Shown piece by piece: positions 53,460 to 62,190 of a stretch of 64,000 nucleotides of DNA. Position numbers and translations under genes: made by a program. This stretch comes from Spirochaetota bacterium. GTDB lineage: Bacteria; Spirochaetota; Spirochaetia; Treponematales; Treponemataceae. The notes under the pieces are model-generated. The model searched no databases. It saw nothing but the letters and a program-made list of their open reading frames with translations, and was not told where the DNA came from. The stretch spans positions 372,001 through 436,000 of the forward strand of contig JAEZST010000022.1 of assembly GCA_023443865.1 (NCBI GenBank), read 5' to 3'. Positions within the stretch are counted from its first letter, which is position 1. Every line of letters starts with the position of its first letter.

Positions 53460-56400
53460 ATGGATTTTTTTACTCCCGGAAATATTTTAACCGTCGCGAT
53501 CTGTTTCGTGATGGTCCTGCTCTTCCGGCAGTTGGACAAGAATAACCGCTCTCTCGAGAAGGTCAAAAAATTCGGGGATCGTCTCAAGGATGAGCTGGAC
53601 GCCTTCGTGAAGGAACGCGCCGCGGTCCTTGAGGAAAAATCGATTTCCCTGGAAGTGCAGCAAACAAAGGCCGTTGCCGCGGTGAAACGCCTGGAAACGA
53701 TACGCGAAGACCTGGACCGGCGCGAAACCGACCTGCTCGAGCGTACGAAGGCGGTGGAATCCTTCGGAAAGCAGGTCGAGCGGTACGACGCTACCGTTAA
53801 GCAGCTCATCGAAATGACGACACTCGTCGAAACGAACCTTTCCCGCATCCGGGGCGAATCCGATTTCGCGGACGGATTGGCCAAAAAACTCATGGCGTCC
53901 CGGCGACAGCTCGAGGAGATCGAAGCGTCCATACCGGCCTTGGAGTCGCGTTTCGCGGACGCGAACCGGGAGAGCCTCTCAAAGATACACGATGACGTTC
54001 TCGCGGCCACGGGCGCCTCGGTGTCGGCCATGGAAGCCCGGGTTAACCGCGCCCACGCCGAGGGAGAAGCCCACCTCGCGAAGGCCTCCGAGCAGCTCAA
54101 GGACCTGTATCAAAAGGCCCTGCACGAGGCGGCGAAGAAGGCCGATGCCCTGGAGGACGCGGCTTTCTCGAAGCTCAGGGAACAGGCGAACGAACGTCTC
54201 GCGAAGTACAAACAGGCGGCGGAAGAAAAGTCCGTCCAGCTCCACGAGAGCCTCAAAGAACGCATCGCGACGGTACAGCAGGAAATAAAAACCTTTCAGT
54301 CCCAGTGGCGGTCCGAAGCCCAGGAATTCCTCGAGGCGACCAGGGCGGAAATGCGGAATCTCGACGCCCATACACGAGACGGCATCGCGGCCGCCGAGGA
54401 ACGCCTCGCGTCCATGCGGAGCCTGGCCGAAAGCCGGTCCGAAGAGCTCGATTCGGCGTATCGGGGCCTGGAGCAGTCGCTTGAAAATTCTTTCTCCGAT
54501 CTGAGCGCTTCCGTGGAAGAGCGGATCGGATCAATCGACGCCCGTTCCCTGGAATCCCTTGAGGAACTGTCGCGTAACCTGGAACGGCGCCTGCGCGAAA
54601 CCGAAAGCGCCTCCGTTTCCGCGGTCAAGGAACTCGCTTCGGACCTTGATTCGAAGATCGCCGAGCTTGACGGCAGGTCCGGTCAGTCCCTCGGCGAGAT
54701 CGGCCGAAAGGTCGACGGGGCGCTTGCCGCCGCCGCCTCCGCCGCCGCGGAAGAGGCTTCCCGGATCGAGGCGGAATTCGGAATGCGCCTTTCCGGGGTA
54801 GAATCGGATCTTATCGCGCGGGTAGACGAGTTGCTCGCGAAATCGGGCGCCTCGCTGGAGGCCGCCGCCGCCGAAAGCAATAAAACGCTCGCTGAGCTCA
54901 AGTCCGCCACCGAGCGTTCCGTCGCGGAACTCGCCCGCTCCGCCGAGGAAAGCTCCCGGGAAATCTCGGAGCGCCTGGGCGCCCTGGCCGAGACCCTTGC
55001 CGAGGGCCTTAACGGGGCCCGTTCCCGTACCGACGACGAGATCGCGCGAATCGACGGGCGGCTCGACGTGTTCGCCCGGGAAACCGAGGTACGCCTCGGC
55101 CGCTTCGACGGGCTTATCGGCGACGCGGAACGGCTCGACAGCGCCCTCCGATCCGCCTTGGAAGCCACGGAACGGAAGGTTACCGGCGCCTTCGACGAGT
55201 ACGCAGTTTCCCAGGAAGCCCGCCAGGAAGAGTTCTCTCGCCGCCTCAACGCGGCTTCAGATACCCTCGCGGGACGCATGCAGGAACTCGAAAGCGGATT
55301 GAACGAACTGAAGGCGCGCGCCTACGATAACGTATCGGAGCGGCTGAAGATATTCGAGGACGATTTCTTCGCCGACCTGGCCAAGCGGAACGAGGAAATC
55401 GGCGCCGCCCTGGAACGGTGGAAGGAAGACGTGGACGGCCGCCTGGACAGCCTCGCCAACGAATCCGGCGCGGAGGTAAAGGAGCGGCTCGCCGCCATTA
55501 CCGAGCAGTACCGCGCCCAAACGACGCGGTTGGAAGAACAGATCGTCGCCGTGGAAACGACGCTCCGCAATCGCATTACCGCCAGCGACCAGTCCATACT
55601 GGACTTCTCCAACCAGCTTCGTTCGGACTTCGAGGAAGCCAGAAAAGCGGCCGACGCCGGCGCGCAAAACGAATTTCAGGCCCATCGGCTTTCCGTTCAG
55701 GAACTGCTTCGGCGCCAGGAACAGGAAATCGAGAGCCGTACCCGCGAATTCGCCGAGTCCATCGAGGCGTCCAAGAACGACGCGGAATCGCAGGTCGCGT
55801 CGATTCGGGGCGAATTCGCCGCATGGCAGCAGAAAAACGCCCAGCGTCTGGAAGAGGCGCAGGCTTCTCTCGAGGAACGCGTCGACGAGCTGCGGAACTC
55901 CGCCGACTCTTCCATCGCCGACGTGGACACCGTATGGCAGACGAAATTCCGCGAATACCTTACGAAGGCGGATACGGAGGGGCAGCGGGTCGCCGAGCGG
56001 CTCGCCTCGCTCGATCAGGCGATTTCCGAGGCCTCGGGAGAGCTCGAGCGGCGCTCAAAGGACGCCCTCGCCGGATTCTCGCGCTCTTACGAGGCCATGA
56101 CCGCCGAAACCTCCAAGCGCATCAGGGAAACGGGCGCGGAGACCGACGAGCAAATCCGCCGCATTACCGGCTCGGTCCAGGAAATACGGGAACAGGTTGA
56201 GCAAACCCGCGAACGGCTCATGCAAAAGTTGCAGTCCGAAACCGGATCCCTGGCGCAAACCCTCGAAGAGATCGATAAAAAACAAAAAGCGTTCATTGCC
56301 CAAACCCGGGTATTCGACCGGGCGGAGGAATTGCGCGCGACGTTGGAAAACGGCATCGAGAGCCTCAAGGGCGAGCTTTCCCGGCTCGACGCGTACCGGG

Positions 56401-57176
56401 AAACCATGTCGACCCTGGAACAGCAGTATCAGAAAGTACGAAAAATGGAAGAGGAATCCAGCCAAAAACTCGCTCGTTTCCTGGCGGAAAAAAAGCGCAT
56501 CGACATTCTCGAGACCGATTTTACGAAGCTTTTGGGCCTTTCCGATTCCATAGACCGCAAGCTTTCGGAATTCACGAGCACCGACGACGACCTGCAGCAG
56601 TGGCAGGTACAGCTCCGCCGTTTCGAGGAAACCGTCACCGAGGTAAACGGCCGTTACGACCGGCTCGAGAAAAAATCGGCGGTGCTTGACCAAACCGTCA
56701 GCGGCGTGGACAAGGCCTTCGACAGCCTCAAGGGGCTCGAAACCGCCCTCGCGACCTACCGAAAGGAGATGTCAGCGATCCCCGCGGAGCTTGAATCGGC
56801 GAAGAAAAATATGGATATCCTCCTGGCTCACCGCGATAAGACCGAATCCCTGCTCGAGAAGCTAACGGCGCTGGACGACGTGCTGTCAGACGTGGAAACC
56901 CGTACGGAAAAAATGCAGACCGCCAGGGAGTGGCTTGCCCGCACCGAGACGAGGCTGGAGGAAATCTCGAAACAGTCTCAGGATCAATTGAAACTTCTCG
57001 GCGCGATCATGAAAGAGGGCGGCCCCGCGACGAAATCAAAGGGAGCCCCCGCCCTCGGCATCAGGGAGAACGTGATTAAACTGGCGCATCAAGGGTGGAA
57101 AGTGGATGAAATTGCCCGGGTTTTCCAGTTGAGCCGGGGCGAAGTGGAATTAATCCTGGAACTGCCGCAAAAATAG
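53460..57176 (+). CDS. SpiroCoCo-type giant coiled-coil protein
   Basis: 1238 residues with GAGGGACGG before the ATG. One N-terminal membrane segment (ILTVAICFVMVLLF, residues about 8-22) is followed by about 1150 residues of almost uninterrupted heptad coiled coil rich in Glu, Arg, Ala and Leu. The last 45 residues form a helix-turn-helix-like module (IRENVIKLAHQGWKVDEIAR, then VFQLSRGEVELIL) after a Gly/Lys linker. Long membrane-anchored coiled-coil proteins of this kind are characteristic of spirochaetes (annotated as SpiroCoCo family). They may act as filaments or envelope-to-cytoplasm spacers; the role is not established. It ends the envelope operon. Confidence 0.85.
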   Translation: MDFFTPGNILTVAICFVMVLLFRQLDKNNRSLEKVKKFGDRLKDELDAFVKERAAVLEEKSISLEVQQTKAVAAVKRLETIREDLDRRETDLLERTKAVESFGKQVERYDATVKQLIEMTTLVETNLSRIRGESDFADGLAKKLMASRRQLEEIEASIPALESRFADANRESLSKIHDDVLAATGASVSAMEARVNRAHAEGEAHLAKASEQLKDLYQKALHEAAKKADALEDAAFSKLREQANERLAKYKQAAEEKSVQLHESLKERIATVQQEIKTFQSQWRSEAQEFLEATRAEMRNLDAHTRDGIAAAEERLASMRSLAESRSEELDSAYRGLEQSLENSFSDLSASVEERIGSIDARSLESLEELSRNLERRLRETESASVSAVKELASDLDSKIAELDGRSGQSLGEIGRKVDGALAAAASAAAEEASRIEAEFGMRLSGVESDLIARVDELLAKSGASLEAAAAESNKTLAELKSATERSVAELARSAEESSREISERLGALAETLAEGLNGARSRTDDEIARIDGRLDVFARETEVRLGRFDGLIGDAERLDSALRSALEATERKVTGAFDEYAVSQEARQEEFSRRLNAASDTLAGRMQELESGLNELKARAYDNVSERLKIFEDDFFADLAKRNEEIGAALERWKEDVDGRLDSLANESGAEVKERLAAITEQYRAQTTRLEEQIVAVETTLRNRITASDQSILDFSNQLRSDFEEARKAADAGAQNEFQAHRLSVQELLRRQEQEIESRTREFAESIEASKNDAESQVASIRGEFAAWQQKNAQRLEEAQASLEERVDELRNSADSSIADVDTVWQTKFREYLTKADTEGQRVAERLASLDQAISEASGELERRSKDALAGFSRSYEAMTAETSKRIRETGAETDEQIRRITGSVQEIREQVEQTRERLMQKLQSETGSLAQTLEEIDKKQKAFIAQTRVFDRAEELRATLENGIESLKGELSRLDAYRETMSTLEQQYQKVRKMEEESSQKLARFLAEKKRIDILETDFTKLLGLSDSIDRKLSEFTSTDDDLQQWQVQLRRFEETVTEVNGRYDRLEKKSAVLDQTVSGVDKAFDSLKGLETALATYRKEMSAIPAELESAKKNMDILLAHRDKTESLLEKLTALDDVLSDVETRTEKMQTAREWLARTETRLEEISKQSQDQLKLLGAIMKEGGPATKSKGAPALGIRENVIKLAHQGWKVDEIARVFQLSRGEVELILELPQK

Positions 57177-57192
57177 CCCAAACGGTAGGCCG

Positions 57193-57669
57193 TCATTCTC
57201 TCGAAAGAAGGCACGTCGCCCACACTTCAACAGCCTCGCTTTTTCCCACGGGCCCGAGCCCTTCGCCCGTTTTGGCCTTAACGAAGACCCGTTCGCGATC
57301 GATCTCCAGTACCCCGGCTATCGAATCGCGCACCGCCTGTCTCCAGGGCAGGAATTTCGGGGCTTGCAGGGCAATCACCGCATCGAGGTTCTCTATTCGC
57401 CACCCCGCGTCGCGGGCTGCGGACCAGGCGGCCTGAAGCAGCGCTCGCGAATCGGCTCCCTTCCATTTCTCGTCGGACGGCGGAAAAAACTCGCCTATGT
57501 CCCCCAGTCCGGAAGCGCCGAGCAGCGCGTCGGTAATGGCATGGAGAAGCGCGTCGCCGTCGGAGTGGCCGTCCTCGCCCCGATCAAAGGGAATGGTCAC
57601 TCCCCCGAGCACCAACGGGCGCCCTTCGACGAGTCTATGAAGGTCGTAGCCGAGTCCGACGCGGATCAT
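57193..57669 (-). CDS. ispF: 2-C-methyl-D-erythritol 2,4-cyclodiphosphate synthase
   Basis: 158 residues, normal for a monofunctional IspF. The zinc ligands are in GYDLHRLVEGRP (Asp9, His11) and in EDGHSDGDALLHAI; GLGDIGEFFPPSD follows. It catalyses the fifth step of the MEP isoprenoid pathway. The start overlaps the ispD stop by 4 nt. The third gene of carD-ispD-ispF, it is convergent with the SpiroCoCo gene, with only 16 nt between stops. Confidence 0.96.
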   Translation of the reverse strand: MIRVGLGYDLHRLVEGRPLVLGGVTIPFDRGEDGHSDGDALLHAITDALLGASGLGDIGEFFPPSDEKWKGADSRALLQAAWSAARDAGWRIENLDAVIALQAPKFLPWRQAVRDSIAGVLEIDRERVFVKAKTGEGLGPVGKSEAVEVWATCLLSRE

Positions 57670-58385
57670 CGCAGGTCTTCCTTGTAGGTAATCTTTCGGT
57701 TAGCCGGGTCTCCCGGGCAGACGTACGCCTCGCCGACGTAGCGACCCCAAATTTCCGTGTCATCTGTATATTCATGGCCGTCGGAAGCGGCAAGCCGGTG
57801 GGCTTCGAGCAACGGTTTAAAGCGGAACCCCTGGGGCGTCTGTACCGCGGAAAGGCTCGAGCGAGCGAGATGGCGCACGATGCGGCCGTCACCGTCTACT
57901 TCCTTTTGGGTATCCGTCGGCACTATTCCGGGAACTGCGGCGCCATGGGCCGCCACCGTTTCGAGTACGCGGTATATAACGGCACCGGTAATCCACGGAC
58001 GCGCCGCGTCATGAACGAGCACGTCTTCGGGCATTTCAATTTCTCCCTCGCGGGCGAAGCGATGGATCGCTTCCAAGCCTTGGAGGATGGATGCCTGGCG
58101 GGTTTTTCCCCCGGGAACGAAGGCTAAACGGCTTTTGCCCAGGGCGCCTTCGATAAGCGGCGCGACGCGCGAATCCCGGGCGAGCACGGATCTGGCTTCA
58201 GCTTCGCCGTTTTCCGGAACGGTAATGACGGTTAGCGAAAAAAGCGAGGTGGAAAGAAAGGCGTGAAGGGATGCGGAAAGGACGGTTACGCCCTTCTCGT
58301 CCCCGAAGGGCAGGTATTCTTTTTTGACGGGGCCGCCCATACGCGTAGAGCTTCCGGCGGCGGTAAGGATCAGGGCGTGACCCAT
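57666..58385 (-). CDS. ispD: 2-C-methyl-D-erythritol 4-phosphate cytidylyltransferase
   Basis: 239 residues from ATG 58385. A frame running back to 58472 lies inside carD and encodes nothing family-like. The nucleotide-binding start is ALILTAAGSSTRMGGPVKKE; later VLVHDAARPWI and AVQTPQGFRF are IspD signatures, and YTDDTEIW is near the C-terminus. It makes CDP-methylerythritol in the MEP pathway. Only 4 nt separate it from the carD stop. The Shine-Dalgarno site is weak, so translation is probably coupled to carD. Confidence 0.95.
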   Translation of the reverse strand: MGHALILTAAGSSTRMGGPVKKEYLPFGDEKGVTVLSASLHAFLSTSLFSLTVITVPENGEAEARSVLARDSRVAPLIEGALGKSRLAFVPGGKTRQASILQGLEAIHRFAREGEIEMPEDVLVHDAARPWITGAVIYRVLETVAAHGAAVPGIVPTDTQKEVDGDGRIVRHLARSSLSAVQTPQGFRFKPLLEAHRLAASDGHEYTDDTEIWGRYVGEAYVCPGDPANRKITYKEDLR

Positions 58386-58389
58386 CGGA

Positions 58390-59013
58390 TCAGTCGTCGC
58401 CTTCGTCGTCCCCGTCGTCGCCTTCGGAATCGGCGGAAAGGTCTTCGTCCATGAACTCGTCTTCATCGTCATCCGAAGAGATTCTGGATTCCTTCCCGGC
58501 CCTGGGCTCAGGGACTCCGAAAGGCTCGAGGTGGGTATGGATCAGGGCCTCGACTTCCTCGCGGGGCAGTTCGAGGGCGTAGGTAATTTCGTCTTCCAGG
58601 AGCTTTCGGGCCGAATCGTACAGTTTGCGCTCGAGGATGGGCAACTCCTTGACCTTGCTGCGGTGATAAAGCGACCGAACGATCGTCGCGATATCGATCA
58701 CGCTGCCTTTCTTTAGAAGGTCCAGGTTGATCTGGTAGCGGAGCTTCCAGTCGGAAGGAATGGGCTCAAAATCCTCCGAGATCAGTTCGAGGGCTCGTTG
58801 CGCTTCCTCGCGGGAAACGATGGCGCGAATGCCGAGATCTTCCGCCTTCGCCACGGGCACCATGACCGTCATATCGGACACGTCAAGGTAGATGACGTAA
58901 TACATCACCGGTTCGTTCTTGAACTGTTTTTCCTTGATTTCCGTAATGCGGCCCACTCCCTGGCTGGGGTAGACGATCTTTTGATTAACCGAAAAGGTGG
59001 TTTCCTGAGTCAT
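58390..59013 (-). CDS. carD: CarD-family transcriptional regulator
   Basis: 207 residues from ATG 59013; a GTG at 59022 lies against the -10 and should not be in the transcript. The N-terminal RNA-polymerase interaction domain reads FSVNQKIVYPSQGVGRITEI, then MYYVIYLDVSDMTVMVPVAK. The C-terminal helical DNA-binding domain follows (LYHRSKVKELPILERKLYDS). The last 35 residues are almost entirely Asp/Glu/Ser. CarD stabilises open complexes at promoters including those of rRNA. The gene has a near-consensus promoter whose -10 ends 9 nt before the ATG, so its own message is probably leaderless. ispD and ispF follow in the same unit. Confidence 0.94.
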   Translation of the reverse strand: MTQETTFSVNQKIVYPSQGVGRITEIKEKQFKNEPVMYYVIYLDVSDMTVMVPVAKAEDLGIRAIVSREEAQRALELISEDFEPIPSDWKLRYQINLDLLKKGSVIDIATIVRSLYHRSKVKELPILERKLYDSARKLLEDEITYALELPREEVEALIHTHLEPFGVPEPRAGKESRISSDDDEDEFMDEDLSADSEGDDGDDEGDD

Positions 59014-59022
59014 AACCCTCAC

Positions 59023-59052
59023 ATTATATCATATTTAAAGGTTCATGGTCAA
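59023..59052 (-). promoter_or_regulatory. promoter of carD-ispD-ispF
   Basis: On the minus strand TTGACC (59052-59047), an 18-nt spacer and a perfect TATAAT (59028-59023), 9 nt before ATG 59013. The -35 covers the stop codon of the upstream oligopeptide-binding gene. Confidence 0.75.
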
Positions 59053-60668
59053 AGGTCGCCGACGGACGATACCGCCATGGCAAATCCCGGCAAGGCCTTT
59101 TTCGGCGTGAACCGAATGAACTTAAAGGGATGTATGTCCAGGGCATTCGGATACCATCCACCGATGCCGTCGGTATCGATAACGTTCAGGGCCGGATTGT
59201 GCGAGAGGGGAAGGATTACGCCTTCTTCCAGGAGTATTTTCTCCGCCTCGGCGAGTTTCGCGTAGCGGTCCTTCACGGTCTTGATCGCCGCGGCGTCTTC
59301 CAGAATTTTTTCGTACGCGGGATTATCCCAACCGGAATCGTTCAGGCTGGAATGGGGACGGAAGAGCTCGAGGAAGGTCAGGGGGTCGGCGAAGTCACCG
59401 ATCCAGGACGTTACCCCGAGCGAATAATCGTCGGAACGGAGCGAGCTATAATACTCGCTATAGTCTTCGGCCCATATTTCCACGGTGAACCCGATTTTTT
59501 CCCACGCCGCTTTCAGAATGCCGGCGAGTTTATTGTAGGTTTCCGATTCCGGAATGCGAATGACCAGCGGAGGCATGGTTGCCATGTCGGCGTAGCCCGC
59601 TTCCGCCAGCAATTTCTTTGCCCCCTCGGTATCCTGTTTGTTTATGCCGGCGATTTCCGGGTATCCCGCGATGGGAAATACGAGGGTGGTCGCCTTGATG
59701 AGGTAGTCCGAGCGAAACTCGTCCCAGGGCACGGCGTCGAGTAAGGCGTTCCTGATTCTCGGATCGTTCCAGGGGCCCCAGGTGCTGCGGAAAAAGAAGT
59801 ATTCCGTGGAGAACATGGGAGTGAGGTGAATGGATTGGGGATCCAGCACCTTATCGATCGACATGGCTCCCGCAAGCCAGTGTATCTCGCCGGTATTGAA
59901 CCGGTCCGTGAGGGTTTTCGCGTCCTTGTCCAGTACCAGTTTTACCGAGGGAAGGGCGACCTTATCGGCGTCCCAATAATTGGGGTTCTTGACGAGCCGT
60001 ATTACCGTGTCGTCAATGGACTGGACGGTGAAGGGACCGCTGGAAAGGGGTATCCAATCCGGCGAAACGCGGGCTTCCCGCGCCCGGGCCAGATCGACCG
60101 GGGCAACCGCGCTAAAGGCATGATGGCAAAGAATTTTCGGGAGATGTTGGGCGGGGGCGACCAGCGATACGGTAAGGGTCAGTTCGTCGACAGCCTTTAT
60201 GCCCACGCTCGCGGCATCCGCATTTATTCCCGAGCGGAAGGATTCGGCGCCGACTATATAGTCCAAAAGGGACGCGTAGGGCGCGTTTATGGCAGGATCG
60301 AGCAGGTTAAGCCAGGAAGCGCGAAAAGTATCGGCCGTTATGGGAGATCCGTCGGAAAACCGGGCGTTTTCGCGGATTTTAAAGGTCCACAGAAGCCCGT
60401 CCTTGCTAACCGTCCAAGACTCCGCTAGGGCGGGCAAGGGGTCAAGATTGTAAGGGTCATAGGCGAATAAGCCCTCGTATAACGCGGTGAGAATTTGCGC
60501 CTCGTCCGCGTTATACGCCCGGTGGGGCCTCCAATCGGGAAGGGAGGCGGCGATGCTCGCGACGAATTCCCCCTGAGGGTAGGTCGATTGCGCGGCGAAA
60601 ACGGGCCACGCGGCAAGGCATGCCGCCGCGGTTACCAAGAGTACGATTTTGCGTGTGCGTTTAGACAT
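59049..60668 (-). CDS. oligopeptide ABC transporter substrate-binding protein (OppA type)
   Basis: 539 residues with a signal peptide (KIVLLVTAAACLAAWPVFA, cleavage near residue 26) and no lipobox Cys at the cleavage site. The mature part follows the family 5 binding-protein pattern: LYEGLFAYDPYNLDPLPALA, SWTVSKDGLLWTFKIRENAR, FSDGSPITADTFRASW, and WIGDFADPLTFLELF near the C-terminus. It binds peptides or similar ligands in the periplasm. No dpp/opp permease or ATPase genes are in this window. The start overlaps the stop of the upstream unknown gene by 8 nt. No terminator follows before the carD promoter. Confidence 0.92.
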   Translation of the reverse strand: MSKRTRKIVLLVTAAACLAAWPVFAAQSTYPQGEFVASIAASLPDWRPHRAYNADEAQILTALYEGLFAYDPYNLDPLPALAESWTVSKDGLLWTFKIRENARFSDGSPITADTFRASWLNLLDPAINAPYASLLDYIVGAESFRSGINADAASVGIKAVDELTLTVSLVAPAQHLPKILCHHAFSAVAPVDLARAREARVSPDWIPLSSGPFTVQSIDDTVIRLVKNPNYWDADKVALPSVKLVLDKDAKTLTDRFNTGEIHWLAGAMSIDKVLDPQSIHLTPMFSTEYFFFRSTWGPWNDPRIRNALLDAVPWDEFRSDYLIKATTLVFPIAGYPEIAGINKQDTEGAKKLLAEAGYADMATMPPLVIRIPESETYNKLAGILKAAWEKIGFTVEIWAEDYSEYYSSLRSDDYSLGVTSWIGDFADPLTFLELFRPHSSLNDSGWDNPAYEKILEDAAAIKTVKDRYAKLAEAEKILLEEGVILPLSHNPALNVIDTDGIGGWYPNALDIHPFKFIRFTPKKALPGFAMAVSSVGDL

Positions 60669-62076
60669 TCGTTATCCCCAGCTTCTTGAGCTGTTGCTGT
60701 TCCTCGAGTTGGGCCGCGTATTCGGCGCGGCATTGATTGGCCTTCACCAGGTTGTTGCGAAGCGCCGAGATTTCCACCTTAATGCCCCGTATACGCTCCC
60801 GGTCCATGGCCGAAACCGTTTGTTTGAAATAATTGTCGAGCCCGGCGCATTGTTTGAGAAGGACGTTCAGTTCCGCGATGTGCCGGGTCAATAAATCGAG
60901 AATCGCCGATTCTTCGGTAGCCTCAATCTTCTGGTACGCGGGCGACGATTTTAGGGCAAAGCCGGTATATAGGCGGGAACGGTGACGGATATCCTCCACG
61001 AAGGATTGTACGTCGATTGTTTCCCTCTTTCCCGTTTGCGTTACGGGATCGACGGTAGTTATCTGTATATCCTGGTTCTTTTCCGCGATATTGAAGGCCT
61101 TCCTGAGCATGGCCGCGAGCTTTTCGAAGAAGCCGCGGTCCGCCGTGACGATAGTGTGGTGGTTATCGGCCACTTTCGCCGCGAGTTCGTCTAGTTGGGG
61201 CGAAACGGCGCCGAGTATCCTGATTCCGTCGAGCAGAACCGGTTTCAGGGACTCGTTTTTTACGTTCTTGGCGGTATCGGGTTGGGTTACCGCGAGCCGT
61301 CCGAGCAGTTCCTGCTGCAGGACCGCGTGGTCCGGAGAATAGTCTTCCTTGAGAATTTCCTCGATCAACTCGTTGTAAAAGGGCTGCCCCTTCATATTGA
61401 TCGCGAAAGACCGCTTGATCTCCGCGACGGCTTCGCGCGTATTGGTAGTCAACGTGGCGGGGTTAATGATAGCCCCGGGGAGCACGAGCTTTCGTACCGC
61501 CACCTTATACCGTTCGCGGTGAAAGTCCGTGAGGCTCTTGAGGATCTTGGTAATCGAGGCGCTCGATTTGCTCAGCTGGGAAAGCGCGTCGTTGACGATA
61601 CTGCTGGAAAGGGGATCGTTGCCCGCCCGGAGGGTATACACGAGATCGGCCAGGCCCTTGGTATTCACCCGTGTGGACGTGGTGGAAAAGGATTCCCAAC
61701 TGAAGGACCTATTCAGGTTGACCAATTTGCCGATCCGATCGGTCGTGAGAAAGTCGCAGGTAAAGGAGTAGTAGTTATTCATGTAGTCGAGCATGGCTTC
61801 GTATTGGGCGAGGCGCCCGCCGATCACCATGGCTTTTTCCGTTTCGGTGAAATGCTCTTCCGGCGGTATCTGAATTTCCGTAATCTTGCTGTCGTACTTG
61901 TAGGGATCGTCGTGAACGATGCCCTTTTTTATGAGTACGGTCCTGATCGTTTTTGCCGCGCTTTGCGAAATTCGATACTCTTCCTGGAGTTTCGGAAGAT
62001 AAAAAGAGTCGAACATTCGTTGGCGTTCCATGATTGCCTGGAACAGTAAATCGTTGAAAGTCTGGGATTCTTCCAT
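60661..62076 (-). CDS. unknown helical protein
   Basis: 471 residues, no signal peptide or membrane segment, not recognised. It is almost wholly helical and charged, with heptad-like stretches near the C-terminus (IAELNVLLKQCAGLDNYFKQ, then a Gln/Glu-rich EEQQQLKKL). The middle contains RIGKLVNLNRSFSWESF and TIVTADRGFFEKLAAMLRKA. The N-terminal 60 residues could form a winged-helix-like unit (YRISQSAAKTIRTVLIKKGI). ATG 62076 has no Shine-Dalgarno site; GATACT lies 10 nt upstream with TTGCCG 17 nt further. The end overlaps the OppA-type gene by 8 nt, so the two are co-transcribed. A cytoplasmic role is all that can be inferred. Confidence 0.7.
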   Translation of the reverse strand: MEESQTFNDLLFQAIMERQRMFDSFYLPKLQEEYRISQSAAKTIRTVLIKKGIVHDDPYKYDSKITEIQIPPEEHFTETEKAMVIGGRLAQYEAMLDYMNNYYSFTCDFLTTDRIGKLVNLNRSFSWESFSTTSTRVNTKGLADLVYTLRAGNDPLSSSIVNDALSQLSKSSASITKILKSLTDFHRERYKVAVRKLVLPGAIINPATLTTNTREAVAEIKRSFAINMKGQPFYNELIEEILKEDYSPDHAVLQQELLGRLAVTQPDTAKNVKNESLKPVLLDGIRILGAVSPQLDELAAKVADNHHTIVTADRGFFEKLAAMLRKAFNIAEKNQDIQITTVDPVTQTGKRETIDVQSFVEDIRHRSRLYTGFALKSSPAYQKIEATEESAILDLLTRHIAELNVLLKQCAGLDNYFKQTVSAMDRERIRGIKVEISALRNNLVKANQCRAEYAAQLEEQQQLKKLGITNV

Positions 62077-62086
62077 ATATTGTATC

Positions 62087-62115
62087 AGTATCGGTTAAAA
62101 TCACGAAAACGGCAA
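62087..62115 (-). promoter_or_regulatory. promoter of the unknown helical protein gene (leaderless geometry)
   Basis: On the minus strand TTGCCG (62115-62110), a 17-nt spacer and GATACT (62092-62087) end 10 nt before ATG 62076. The -35 lies in the left arm of the hairpin at 62111-62147. Confidence 0.5.
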
Positions 62116-62147
62116 GGGTTAGCCGCTCGCGGTCGCCTTGCCTTTTT
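62111..62147 (+). terminator. hairpin with T-tract upstream of the thrS promoter
   Basis: GGCAAGG / CCTTGCC with an inner CCGC/GCGG helix is followed by five T on the plus strand. No plus-strand gene ends here. It may stop antisense transcription arriving from the minus-strand genes, or insulate the thrS leader. Confidence 0.55.
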
Positions 62148-62155
62148 CGGGCGTC

Positions 62156-62184
62156 TTGACAGGGATATAAACCACGGGTAATCT
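62156..62184 (+). promoter_or_regulatory. promoter of thrS
   Basis: A consensus -35 TTGACA (62156-62161), a 17-nt spacer and TAATCT (62179-62184). The expected start is near 62191, just before the first helix of the T-box leader. Confidence 0.75.
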
Positions 62185-62190
62185 CTTTGG

